11,574 nucleotides of DNA from JBAZYK01 sp964582265 (GCA_964582265.1 CAZOQT010000037.1:1-11574); one strand, 5' to 3'. Counted from the stretch's first letter, positions 1-6,844 are shown. The notes: generated by a model not told the origin, from the letters alone. Program-made: numbers and translations.

Positions 1-2
1 TT

Positions 3-491
3 TTTGCAGGAGGGGATTACCAATTGCCGGCGAGTCGTGAGTTTGTTGCTTACAAAATTGTGGAGACATTGGGTGCGGATGCTTCTGGTTATAAAAATTG
101 TTTCCCGGATATGGTTGGTCGCCCTTATGAGCCGGCTGTTTGTTATTTAGCGGCAAAGGGCATTGTGAAAGGATATCCTAATGGTTTTTTTCAGCCAGAA
201 AACTCGATGAACCGTGCGGAAGCAGCAAAGCTCTTTGCGGTTGCTTTTGTTCCTAAAAACAAATGGTATGTTGGCAATGCGATTATGTTTACGGATGTTC
301 CTGCTAATTCGTGGTATTACCAATTTGTAAATACAATTACTCAGCAGGGAATCAGTGATCTTAAACCAGGATATGAGTTTTACCCAGTAACCTTTCTTTC
401 TCAGGGGCGTCTTGTAACTTGGTGCTCAAATGCAAAAGCTTATTTGACGAAAAATAAGATTATTATTCCAAGTTTGTTTTTGAAGAAATAG
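3..491 (+). CDS. SLH-domain surface protein, C-terminal part (5' end outside window)
   Basis: The frame is open to the left edge (it reads FAGGDYQ before the TTG at 24), so the gene starts outside the window and TTG 24 is unlikely to be its start. The visible part holds the end of one SLH unit (residues like SREFVAYKI), a clear central SLH unit (YEPAVCYLAAKGIVKGYPNG, then FFQPENSMNRAEAAKLF) and a more diverged one (FTDVPANSWYYQF to SQGRLVTWCSNAKAYL). The GYPNGFF...NRAEAAK core is the family signature. SLH domains anchor exported proteins to cell-wall polymers, so this is probably the wall-binding end of an S-layer or surface enzyme; any catalytic part would lie upstream. It ends with TAG at 489-491. 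Its last 29 bases overlap a small convergent gene. No strong plus-strand terminator follows; the hairpin at 689-716 could serve weakly. Confidence 0.88.
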   Translation, partial: FAGGDYQLPASREFVAYKIVETLGADASGYKNCFPDMVGRPYEPAVCYLAAKGIVKGYPNGFFQPENSMNRAEAAKLFAVAFVPKNKWYVGNAIMFTDVPANSWYYQFVNTITQQGISDLKPGYEFYPVTFLSQGRLVTWCSNAKAYLTKNKIIIPSLFLKK

Positions 492-621
492 GCTTTTCTT
501 TATTGTAATATTCGTCATAAATATCATCTTCTGGATTGTCCCAGAAGTCTAAAGCGGATTTTCCTGAGGCGGCAAAGTCTTTTAAATCATCTTCATTTTT
601 CTGTAAGATCTTTATTTCCAT
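463..621 (-). CDS. Small antitoxin-like acidic protein (52 aa)
   Basis: A complete 52-codon frame, ATG at 621-619 to TAA at 465-463. The product begins MEIKILQKNEDDLKDFA and contains SALDFWDNPEDDIYDEYY near residues 23-40. From memory, an FWDNxxDDxYxxYY segment after a short DLKxFA helix resembles very short antitoxin-like proteins in bacterial and CPR genomes; I cannot verify the family. No toxin gene is adjacent in the window, so it would be solitary, or a remnant whose N-terminal DNA-binding part is lost: upstream the frame runs without a usable ATG to a TAA at 651-649. There is no Shine-Dalgarno site. A possible -10 (TAAAAT, minus strand) lies at 646-651 with a poor -35. A second ATG at 635, in another frame, gives only a 7-residue leader that overlaps this start. 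The gene overlaps the SLH gene tail to tail by 29 bases. It may be real or the relic of a longer gene. Confidence 0.5.
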   Translation of the reverse strand: MEIKILQKNEDDLKDFAASGKSALDFWDNPEDDIYDEYYNKEKPISSKTNLE

Positions 622-684
622 GAGATATAAGTCATGGGATAAATTATTTTACAATTTACTTTAGCTTAATTTGAGATTTTTACC

Positions 685-716
685 AAAAAAGAAGACCCTT
701 TTTAGGGGGTCCTCTT
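685..716 (-). terminator. Intrinsic terminator downstream of HU
   Basis: GACCC (694-698) pairs with GGGTC (707-711). The stem extends through AAGA (689-692) and TCTT (713-716) across one A/C mismatch, with an 8-base loop. On the minus strand the stem is followed by a run of T (complement of the A run at 685-690). This marks the end of the HU transcript, about 90 bases past its stop codon. On the plus strand the tail is poor in T, so it would end SLH transcription only weakly. Confidence 0.75.
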
Positions 717-735
717 AGTGTTTTCAGTATAAGGT

Positions 736-807
736 GTTCGCTTTAAGCGAACGCTTAACTGCTAGGCCTGCGTAGGGCAGGCGCGGAATTTCGCATTAGC
801 GAAATTC
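736..807 (-). repeat. Three consecutive hairpins in the HU 3' untranslated region
   Basis: Three perfect inverted repeats lie between the HU stop codon and its terminator. GAATTTCGC (786-794) pairs with GCGAAATTC (799-807) around a 4-base loop and begins right after the TAA. GCCTGC (766-771) pairs with GCAGGC (777-782) around a 5-base loop. GTTCGCTT (736-743) mirrors AAGCGAAC (745-752), a near-perfect palindrome. AAGCG/CGCTT (745-756) offers an alternative fold of the third. They may be palindromic intergenic repeats of the REP type or 3'-end structures that stabilise the HU mRNA. Only the pairing is directly visible. Confidence 0.7.
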
Positions 808-1083
808 TTATCTAACAGCGTCCTTAAGAGATTTACCAGCCTTGAAAGCAGGAAGCTTCATAGCTGGGATCTTGATTTTTTGTCCTGGGTTGCGTGGATT
901 TACACCAGTACGAGCAGCGCGCTTAGAAACGCGGAATGTTCCGAAACCAGTAACAGTTACTGATTCTCCCTTCTTGAGGGATTTGGTGATAGCTTCAAGA
1001 CATGCATCGAGCACTTCTTGAGCAGCCTTTTTTGTAACGCCAGCAGCATTAGCAGCAGCATTAACGAGATCCTGTTTGGTCAT
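808..1083 (-). CDS. hup: HU-family DNA-binding (nucleoid) protein
   Basis: A 91-aa protein, the usual length for HU/IHF subunits, in one continuous frame from ATG at 1083 to TAA at 808. HU dimers bend and wrap DNA and help compact the nucleoid. The N-terminal helical dimerisation part is MTKQDLVNAAANAAGVTKK onward. The family signature GFGTFRVSKRAARTGVNPR lies at residues 46-64, including the minor-groove arm with its NPRNPGQ tip, and the C-terminal helix reads FKAGKSLKDAVR. The Pro at the arm tip intercalates into DNA in this family. The family does not distinguish HU from an IHF-like homodimer, but HU is likelier. There is no Shine-Dalgarno site before the ATG. Every Ile codon is ATC and every Phe codon TTC, unlike the ATT/TTT-rich neighbours, which suggests strong expression. 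It is divergent from topA. Confidence 0.97.
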   Translation of the reverse strand: MTKQDLVNAAANAAGVTKKAAQEVLDACLEAITKSLKKGESVTVTGFGTFRVSKRAARTGVNPRNPGQKIKIPAMKLPAFKAGKSLKDAVR

Positions 1084-1123
1084 CGTTGTAAAAGGTTAAG
1101 AAATAAGTTAACGAACCAAGCGC

Positions 1124-1151
1124 ATTATAAAAATCCTACAAAGAAAATCAA
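1124..1151 (-). promoter_or_regulatory. Sigma70-type promoter of the HU gene
   Basis: On the minus strand a -35 box TTGATT (complement of 1146-1151) is separated by 16 bases from a perfect -10 box TATAAT (complement of 1124-1129). The predicted transcript start is near 1117, giving a leader of about 35 bases before the ATG at 1083. It is the closest promoter match in the window and fits a highly expressed gene. Confidence 0.75.
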
Positions 1152-1186
1152 GTATTGGTCGGCAGTAAGGGAAATACTCAATTTTT

Positions 1187-1380
1187 AAGGGGGTGGTTTT
1201 TTGGCTTGCGATGGTGGTTTTGTTTATTTTAAGCCATTTTGCGGGGTATTGTCATTTTTGGAAAATATTCTGGGACTCTGTTTTTGGCTTGTATATGGGG
1301 TAATCAAACGGTCATAGCTGTCAATGCCATTTAGAAGCCAAAAAGGGGTGGTGGGGCGTTTTTTTGGGCATTTAGTGGGA
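1187..1380. other. G/T-rich non-coding spacer with inverted repeats and G runs
   Basis: The gap between HU and topA holds no convincing protein gene. Its plus strand is strongly G/T-biased. TTTTTGGCTT occurs at 1198-1207 and 1281-1290, and its complement AAGCCAAAAA at 1335-1344, so either copy can pair with the third. TGGCTT (1202-1207) can also pair with AAGCCA (1231-1236). The right end has four G runs (1345-1348, 1353-1356, 1366-1368, 1377-1379), with a T run at 1359-1365. This could be an unannotated small RNA with a closing stem and a T-rich end, a G-quadruplex site, or only biased spacer. I see no tRNA, rRNA or known riboswitch core, and no DnaA boxes. Confidence 0.45.
1281..1344. repeat. 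10-bp perfect inverted repeat
   Basis: TTTTTGGCTT at 1281-1290 is the exact reverse complement of AAGCCAAAAA at 1335-1344, with 44 bases between the arms. A second copy of the left arm lies at 1198-1207 and could compete for the same partner. Confidence 0.6.
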
Positions 1381-1450
1381 GTGATTTTTAGAAAAATTTA
1401 ACCTGAAGTAAGTGTAAAGTTTCAGATTAATTTCGCACCTTGTTAGGTTT

Positions 1451-1461
1451 TGTGATACTAT
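1451..1461 (+). promoter_or_regulatory. Candidate extended -10 promoter of topA
   Basis: The stretch TGTGATACTAT holds two overlapping extended -10 readings: TGA + TACTAT (-10 at 1456-1461) or TGT + GATACT (-10 at 1454-1459). Each matches TATAAT at four of six positions. No good -35 box lies at normal spacing, which an extended -10 can tolerate. A start near 1467 would place a hairpin at the very 5' end of the topA mRNA. Confidence 0.4.
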
Positions 1462-1466
1462 ATTTT

Positions 1467-1513
1467 TCGATGTGCCGAAGCTGACAGCGTAAATTTATGC
1501 GGAACGGCATCGA
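1467..1513 (+). promoter_or_regulatory. Structured 5' leader of topA (class unknown)
   Basis: TCGA (1467-1470) pairs with TCGA (1510-1513), then, after a two-base bulge, TGCCG (1473-1477) pairs with CGGCA (1505-1509). Inside, GCT/AGC (1480-1482 with 1486-1488) and GCGTAA/TTATGC (1487-1492 with 1495-1500) can form small competing helices. An AT-rich stretch with eight T (1523-1532 region) separates this from the ATG at 1538. The arrangement resembles a cis-acting RNA or an attenuator, but it matches no riboswitch class I recognise. The pairing is visible; the regulatory role is inferred. Confidence 0.45.
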
Positions 1514-1537
1514 TATTAATTAAATTTTTTTTGATAT

Positions 1538-3913
1538 ATGGCTCATAATTTGGTGATTGTGGAGTCTCCGGCAAAGGCAAAAACAATTTCGAAAATTTTA
1601 GGTAAGGATTACACGGTTAGGGCTTCAATGGGCCATGTTCGTGATCTGCCAAAATCAAAAATGGGCATTGATGTGAAAAATCATTTTGAGCCAACTTACA
1701 TGGTGCCGATGGAAAAAAAGAAGGTAATTGCGGAATTAAAAGGTGAACTTAAAAAGAGTGATGCGCTTTGGATCGCAACTGATGAGGACCGCGAAGGAGA
1801 GGCGATTGGTTGGCATTTATTGCAGGCGCTTGAAGTTAATAAAAAAACTCCAATTCAACGCATTGTATTCCATGAAATTACTGAAGGTGCTATTAAAAAT
1901 GCTTTAAATAATCCTAGGCAAATAGATAATGATTTGGTTGATGCGCAGCAAGCGCGCCGTGTTTTGGATAGATTAGTGGGTTACGAACTTTCACCGCTTT
2001 TATGGAAAAAAATTCGTTATGGCCTTTCCGCAGGTCGTGTGCAGAGCGTGGCGGTCAGACTTATTGTTGAACGTGAACGTGAAATTCGCGCATTTAAAGC
2101 GGAAGAATATTGGACTATTACTGCGCAATTCAAGAAAGGTAGCGATGTTTTTGAAGCTCAGTTGGCAAAATTCAACGCTAAAGAGGTTGATATGACGCGT
2201 GAAGAAGACGCACTCAAAATTTTGAAGGCTTTAGAGAAGGCATTATATAAAGTAGTGAAGGTGGAAGAAAAAGATGTGACCAGAAATCCTGCTCCTCCAT
2301 TTATTACTTCTACTTTGCAGCAGGAAGCTTCACGTAAACTTGGTTTTTCCGTTAAAAGGACCATGACCATTGCGCAGCAACTTTATGAAGGCGTGGAACA
2401 TGGTCGCGGCGTGACAGGTCTTATTACTTACATGCGTACTGATTCAGTTAATTTATCTGAAGTGGCTTTAAAGCAGGCACGTGAAGTTATTACGGAAGAT
2501 TTTGGAAAGGAATTTGCACTTGAAACTCCACGTTATTATAAAGGCAGAAAGGGCGCACAAGAAGCGCATGAAGCAATTCGCCCGGTAGATCTTTCTTTAA
2601 AACCGGCCGATGTTGAACAGTATTTGGATCATGATCAGTTTAGACTTTATGAATTAATTTGGAAGAGAACGCTGGCTTGCCAGATGAAAGAGGCAAAACT
2701 TAAGGCTTTGGGTGTGGATATTGAGGCGTTTGGGGCTAAGGAAAGCACGGGTTATGTTTTCCGTGCGACAGGTCAAACCATCAAGTTTGCCGGATTTATG
2801 CGTGCTTATGTAGAAGGTTCAGATCATCCAGAAGAGGAACTGGCAAATCAGGAAAAACTACTGCCAAATTTGAATGAAGGCGATCAAGTAGATTTGAAGG
2901 AACTGCAACCATTGCAACATTTTACAAAACCTCCGGCAAGGTATACGGAAGCGAGTTTGGTGAAAAAATTGGAATCAGAGGGGATTGGTCGTCCATCAAC
3001 TTATGCGCCAACAATTTCCACAATTATGGCGCGTGGTTATATAGAAAAAGAAGCTAAACAGCTAAAGCCAACAGATTTGGCGGAAGTGGTTACGGACATG
3101 CTGGTGAATCACTTCCCGGACATTGTTGATTATAAGTTTACAGCGGAAATGGAAGACAGTCTTGATGAAATCGCGGAAGGCAAGAAAAAATGGGAACCGG
3201 TTATTAGCGATTTTTACGGTCCTTTTCATAAAAATGTGGAAGCCAAAAATGAAAGCCTAAAGAAGGAAGATATTGTGAATTTGGAAAAAACCGATGAAAA
3301 ATGTGACAAATGTGGCAGTGCGATGATTATTAAATTGGGACGTTTTGGGAAGTTTTTGTCTTGTTCCAATTATCCGGAATGTAAAAATGCAAGACCATTA
3401 AATGCTCCTGCGGAAGCGGAAAAAACTCCGGAACAAATCGAGCTGGAAAAGAAATTAAGCGGAAAAAAGTGTGATAAATGTGGAAAACCGATGGAGGTTA
3501 AACATGGTCGCTTTGGTGACTTTTTGGGATGCAGCGGGTATCCGGAATGTAGAAATATTCAGCCAATTGTTAAGCCAACTGGCGTAAAATGTCCAAAATG
3601 TGGCAAAGGCCAGATGATTGAAAGGCATGTTCGCCGCAGCGGCAAGGTGTTTTATGGCTGTAATCAATATCCAAAATGCCAAAATGCGGTTTGGGACAAG
3701 CCAACCGGTAATCTTTGCAAAAAATGCGGCAATTTGATGGTAATGAAAAAGGATGAAGAACTTTGTTCGGTTTGCGATTTAGGTGGTGATAATTCGACCG
3801 GCAAAAGAGGGAATTATAAGGCAAAGGCTACTTCCAAAGGTTCTGCTAAAGCCGCTGTAAAGGCTGAAAAGCCCGCTAAGGCACCAAAAGCTAAAAAATC
3901 CAGCAAGAAATAA
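1538..3913 (+). CDS. topA: DNA topoisomerase I (type IA)
   Basis: A 791-aa enzyme that relaxes negative supercoils by cutting and rejoining one strand through a 5'-phosphotyrosine. The N-terminal TOPRIM domain has the catalytic Glu9 (VIVESPAKAK) and the metal-binding acids in TDEDREGEA (Asp82, Asp84, Glu86). SAGRVQSVAVRLI follows at residues 164-176, and the active-site Tyr298 lies in GLITYMRTDS with Arg300 beside it. EGIGRPSTYAPTI (481-493) is also typical. The C-terminus has four Cys4 zinc units: C589/592/609/615, C645/648/665/671, C685/688/708/714 and a short C727/730/743/746. A Lys/Ala-rich tail (about 755-791) ends the protein, resembling histone-H1-like tails that bind DNA non-specifically. 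The ATG at 1538 is the family start; no Shine-Dalgarno site precedes it, only an AT-rich leader. It is divergent from HU, and its own terminator follows. Confidence 0.98.
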   Translation: MAHNLVIVESPAKAKTISKILGKDYTVRASMGHVRDLPKSKMGIDVKNHFEPTYMVPMEKKKVIAELKGELKKSDALWIATDEDREGEAIGWHLLQALEVNKKTPIQRIVFHEITEGAIKNALNNPRQIDNDLVDAQQARRVLDRLVGYELSPLLWKKIRYGLSAGRVQSVAVRLIVEREREIRAFKAEEYWTITAQFKKGSDVFEAQLAKFNAKEVDMTREEDALKILKALEKALYKVVKVEEKDVTRNPAPPFITSTLQQEASRKLGFSVKRTMTIAQQLYEGVEHGRGVTGLITYMRTDSVNLSEVALKQAREVITEDFGKEFALETPRYYKGRKGAQEAHEAIRPVDLSLKPADVEQYLDHDQFRLYELIWKRTLACQMKEAKLKALGVDIEAFGAKESTGYVFRATGQTIKFAGFMRAYVEGSDHPEEELANQEKLLPNLNEGDQVDLKELQPLQHFTKPPARYTEASLVKKLESEGIGRPSTYAPTISTIMARGYIEKEAKQLKPTDLAEVVTDMLVNHFPDIVDYKFTAEMEDSLDEIAEGKKKWEPVISDFYGPFHKNVEAKNESLKKEDIVNLEKTDEKCDKCGSAMIIKLGRFGKFLSCSNYPECKNARPLNAPAEAEKTPEQIELEKKLSGKKCDKCGKPMEVKHGRFGDFLGCSGYPECRNIQPIVKPTGVKCPKCGKGQMIERHVRRSGKVFYGCNQYPKCQNAVWDKPTGNLCKKCGNLMVMKKDEELCSVCDLGGDNSTGKRGNYKAKATSKGSAKAAVKAEKPAKAPKAKKSSKK

Positions 3914-3917
3914 TTTT

Positions 3918-3945
3918 CAACCTCAAAGGTTGGGGCTTGTTTTTG
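3918..3945 (+). terminator. Intrinsic terminator of topA
   Basis: CAACCT (3918-3923) pairs with AGGTTG (3927-3932) around a CAA loop, starting four bases after the topA stop. A GGGCTTG spacer then leads to five T (3940-3944). The spacer between stem and T run makes it suboptimal, but its position fits the end of topA. Confidence 0.55.
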
Positions 3946-3975
3946 TTGTGTTTTAAGCCAAAAGTGTGGTAAAAT
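3946..3975 (+). promoter_or_regulatory. Promoter of the large secreted protein gene
   Basis: A -35 box TTGTGT (3946-3951), 18 bases of spacing and a -10 box TAAAAT (3970-3975) preceded by TGG, i.e. an extended -10. The predicted start near 3982 gives a leader of about 24 bases before the ATG at 4006. It also lies past the in-frame TTG at 3979, which argues against that start. The promoter sits directly after the topA terminator. Confidence 0.6.
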
Positions 3976-4005
3976 ATATTGAAATTTTATAAAATAAAAA
4001 TCAAC

Positions 4006-6822
4006 ATGTTTCAACGAACTCAAAATAAAACAACACGTAAGGCAATTTTGGCTTTAGGCGCTACGTTTTTGGTGATTGGGCTAACTTTTTTGGCGATAGC
4101 AAATCCTGGCAAAAAAGCTCAGGCGGCTGTCCCTTGCTATCCAATTGAAGGCTCTGGTAAGCCGGTTAATATTGCTGGCGTGCCTAATTCGGGCGTGCTT
4201 AGTTTTACTTTGCCAGATCCATTAAAGCCATATCAGGCTTGTGCTACGCCTGATCAAAGTGAAATTATGTTGCAAGGATGGGTTTGGAATAGCAATTTGG
4301 GTTGGATTAGCTTGTATTGTCCGGCAGGTGTGAATGCTCAAAATTTGGGGCAGCAATGTTCAAATGGTTCGTATACTGGAGGTTATGGCGTGAAAATTAA
4401 AGCTGATGGTACGGTCTACGGTGAGGCTTGGGGAGATAATGTGGGTTGGATTACTTTTGATAATGGGGCTTTTAGCAAAGTTAGAGTTGATGCCGATACG
4501 AATAGTAATTGTGTAGGACAAATTTACGGCTACGCTACTCCAGATGTGACTTGTGCTTCGCATGGAAATAATGCAAATGAGGGGCATCAATATACTTATG
4601 CCTGGAGTGATAGCGTTGGGTGGATTGATTTTGATGGACTTGCTTTACCGGTTGCTAACAATGTTAAATCGGTGCAGGTTAAGGTGACAATTGTCGATGA
4701 AAATGGCAAAGATTTATCAGAAATTACTAAAAAATCAGAAGCGCCAAAATCAAATAATTCTGATAAATATATTGTCACTGTGGCAATTTTGGATGATAAG
4801 GGAAAGCCGGTTTCTGATATGAATAATTTGGAGGTGACTTTTACTCCATCTTGGTATGACACAGTTAAGCTAAATCAGATTTATCCGGCTGCATACACGG
4901 CAGATCCGCTTGTGTGTGGTAATGGTGGTGCAGTGCAAAAGCCATGTTTAATGACTAATTTTACAAAACAAAATGGCTATTATGTTTATACTGCAGAGGT
5001 TACTTCAAAGGCTCCTACTACGAACATGAATGGTGCAGTTGATGCGCAGGGGAATGTAGATTTTTCTTATGAAAAATTTGTGTATGGGCCAAAGGATATT
5101 ATTGATGCACAGAATAATCCGGCAACAAGGCTGGAACCAAACGAGCTTAGATTGGTGAGCATTAATGACGTTACAGTTAAAAAGGATGGAAATTGTATTT
5201 TCCCGGATGCGCAATGTAGTGCGGCGAAGATAGTTCCCGAATATCAAAATCCAGGCGTAGATACTTCTTTTAAGTTTGCGCCAGCAACTGATGTGGCTAC
5301 GCTAGTACCTCAGGATGGTGGTAAGATGATTACATACTCACAAATGCCGATAAATTTTCAGACTTCCATTATTGGGGCATATTATGATGTGCAACTGTCT
5401 TCCGGAATTTATCCTGCAATTGATAAGGTAGATTTTCTTTTTGATACAGTTGTTCCAAAGGGTTTTATAACTTGGAACGTTGATCAAAATATACTTGTAC
5501 CTGATAATTTTGGTATGGATTTCGTAGCTGGCATGGCGGCTGATGCAGATGGCGTTATACCAAAGAATGGCAGCGGCCTTTATATTTACAGCATTGTTAC
5601 TGAAATGGGGGCGACTTATTATTCCAATAAATTACCTCGCAGTGCGGATCTTTGGGGTGATTACATTGTTCCGCCGGTAGCAGTTTTCCGCGGTAATGTT
5701 TATTCTGGTGCAGTTGCCGGAAAGGCTGCAGCAGATCAGGCAGTTAAGTCGATCGGGGATCCAAGTACCAAGAAATTTAAGGATTCTGTGGTTAGAAATG
5801 TTTACAAAATTATTGGTGGATTGACCGCAAATAAGCAGCCAACAAATCCTGAAAATAAAATGGTTTTAACTGGTGATGGAAGCGGTGGTTTTGCGGTAGT
5901 TAATGGTAGTGGCACGATTGCGCCTCTTTTAGCAGATAATCAGGGCGCAAAAGTTTTTTATGCAACTGGTGATGTCCATTTGGGAAATGGTTCCGAAATT
6001 AACTGGAGAGGCGAAAAAACAATTATTGTTAAAGGTGGTAATTTGTTTATTGATAGTGATTTAAAACCTTCGGCGGGTGGTCGTCTTGGTTTGGTGGTGT
6101 TGAAAGATCAAACCAAGAAAAATATTGCTAAGGCTCAAGGCAATATTTACATCAACAAAGATGTTAAGCAGATTTATGCCAACATGGTGGCCGATGGTGC
6201 GGTGTTTCCTTATTATTTTGGGCAGAAAATTGATGCGACAAATGGTGAACCGGATTTTGGTGATGTCGCAAGTAAACGTGAAATGCTTAATCGCCAACAG
6301 CTTTATATTCAGGGAAATATTATTTCTCAGAATACGATTGGCGGGGCGACATTGAAAGATGGCAAATATGTTTTAGGTAATGGTGTGCAATTGAATCAAA
6401 ATGTTGATCGTGCGCAACTACGTGCAGAGCTTTATGATTTGAATTATTTGCGCCAGTTTGCGGGGTTTTTGAAGATTGATGGGGCTGGTAGCGGTAAGGC
6501 GATAAATGATTCTTCAAAACTGATCGATCCAAATACTGTAATTATAAATGGGCCGGATTCTAATTATTACAATGCACCTGCGCTAATAAATCCAGCCGAT
6601 GGTCGTCCAAAGACTGCATATAAAAATATTCCAGGCGCTTCTACAGGCGGATACCTTTATGACCCGGCGGATGAGCTTCCTGGCATTTATAATCATGCCA
6701 CAACTGATTTGGCTAACAAAAAGGAGCTTGGCGCGACCTACATCTATTTTGATCCACCAACATCAACACTCCCTGCATTCAACGTGGATGTCTCATCTTT
6801 CTTCAAAAATATTGCGCAATAA
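4006..6822 (+). CDS. Large exported protein with GWI repeats and a beta-rich C-terminal domain
   Basis: A 938-aa protein of unknown function. The ATG at 4006 gives a textbook signal peptide: a basic start (MFQRTQNKTTRK), a hydrophobic core at about 13-32 and a likely cut after AQA at 38-40. An in-frame TTG at 3979 would add nine residues but lies before the predicted transcript start. Three W-x(5)-GWI repeats follow: GWVWNSNLGWISL (91-103), GEAWGDNVGWITFD (139-152) and YAWSDSVGWIDFD (198-210). A beta-sandwich-like stretch follows (about 221-365). The C-terminal third (about 645-820) is rich in short G-x-hydrophobic strands (GDVHLGNGSEI, GGNLFIDSDL, GNIYINKDV, LYIQGNIISQNTIGG) and resembles a beta-solenoid; RAELYDLNYLRQF (806-818) follows it. 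All ten cysteines lie between residues 44 and 404, an even number that fits disulfides outside the cell. From memory such proteins are common in CPR genomes; none has a known role to my knowledge. It may be a surface, adhesion or appendage protein. No wall anchor is visible. Confidence 0.85.
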   Translation: MFQRTQNKTTRKAILALGATFLVIGLTFLAIANPGKKAQAAVPCYPIEGSGKPVNIAGVPNSGVLSFTLPDPLKPYQACATPDQSEIMLQGWVWNSNLGWISLYCPAGVNAQNLGQQCSNGSYTGGYGVKIKADGTVYGEAWGDNVGWITFDNGAFSKVRVDADTNSNCVGQIYGYATPDVTCASHGNNANEGHQYTYAWSDSVGWIDFDGLALPVANNVKSVQVKVTIVDENGKDLSEITKKSEAPKSNNSDKYIVTVAILDDKGKPVSDMNNLEVTFTPSWYDTVKLNQIYPAAYTADPLVCGNGGAVQKPCLMTNFTKQNGYYVYTAEVTSKAPTTNMNGAVDAQGNVDFSYEKFVYGPKDIIDAQNNPATRLEPNELRLVSINDVTVKKDGNCIFPDAQCSAAKIVPEYQNPGVDTSFKFAPATDVATLVPQDGGKMITYSQMPINFQTSIIGAYYDVQLSSGIYPAIDKVDFLFDTVVPKGFITWNVDQNILVPDNFGMDFVAGMAADADGVIPKNGSGLYIYSIVTEMGATYYSNKLPRSADLWGDYIVPPVAVFRGNVYSGAVAGKAAADQAVKSIGDPSTKKFKDSVVRNVYKIIGGLTANKQPTNPENKMVLTGDGSGGFAVVNGSGTIAPLLADNQGAKVFYATGDVHLGNGSEINWRGEKTIIVKGGNLFIDSDLKPSAGGRLGLVVLKDQTKKNIAKAQGNIYINKDVKQIYANMVADGAVFPYYFGQKIDATNGEPDFGDVASKREMLNRQQLYIQGNIISQNTIGGATLKDGKYVLGNGVQLNQNVDRAQLRAELYDLNYLRQFAGFLKIDGAGSGKAINDSSKLIDPNTVIINGPDSNYYNAPALINPADGRPKTAYKNIPGASTGGYLYDPADELPGIYNHATTDLANKKELGATYIYFDPPTSTLPAFNVDVSSFFKNIAQ

Positions 6823-6844
6823 GCGCAGCTTCGCAAAAGATTTG

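Noticed and set aside
1211..1303. A 30-codon plus-strand frame (MVVLFILSHFAGYCHFWKIF...) in the HU-topA spacer, mildly hydrophobic
   Set aside because: No ribosome binding site or good promoter at the right distance. The composition follows from the G/T bias of the region, and a 30-codon frame is expected by chance.
1084..1537. Replication origin in the HU-topA spacer
   Set aside because: No DnaA boxes (TTATNCACA type), and neither dnaA nor dnaN is nearby.
3979..4005. Earlier TTG start for the secreted protein, adding MKFYKIKIN
   Set aside because: It lies upstream of the predicted transcript start (about 3982) and weakens the signal-peptide layout; the ATG at 4006 is better.
2158..4023. 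Several minus-strand open frames of 70-84 codons antisense to topA
   Set aside because: They mirror topA codons, have no recognisable products and lack start signals; topA is certain.
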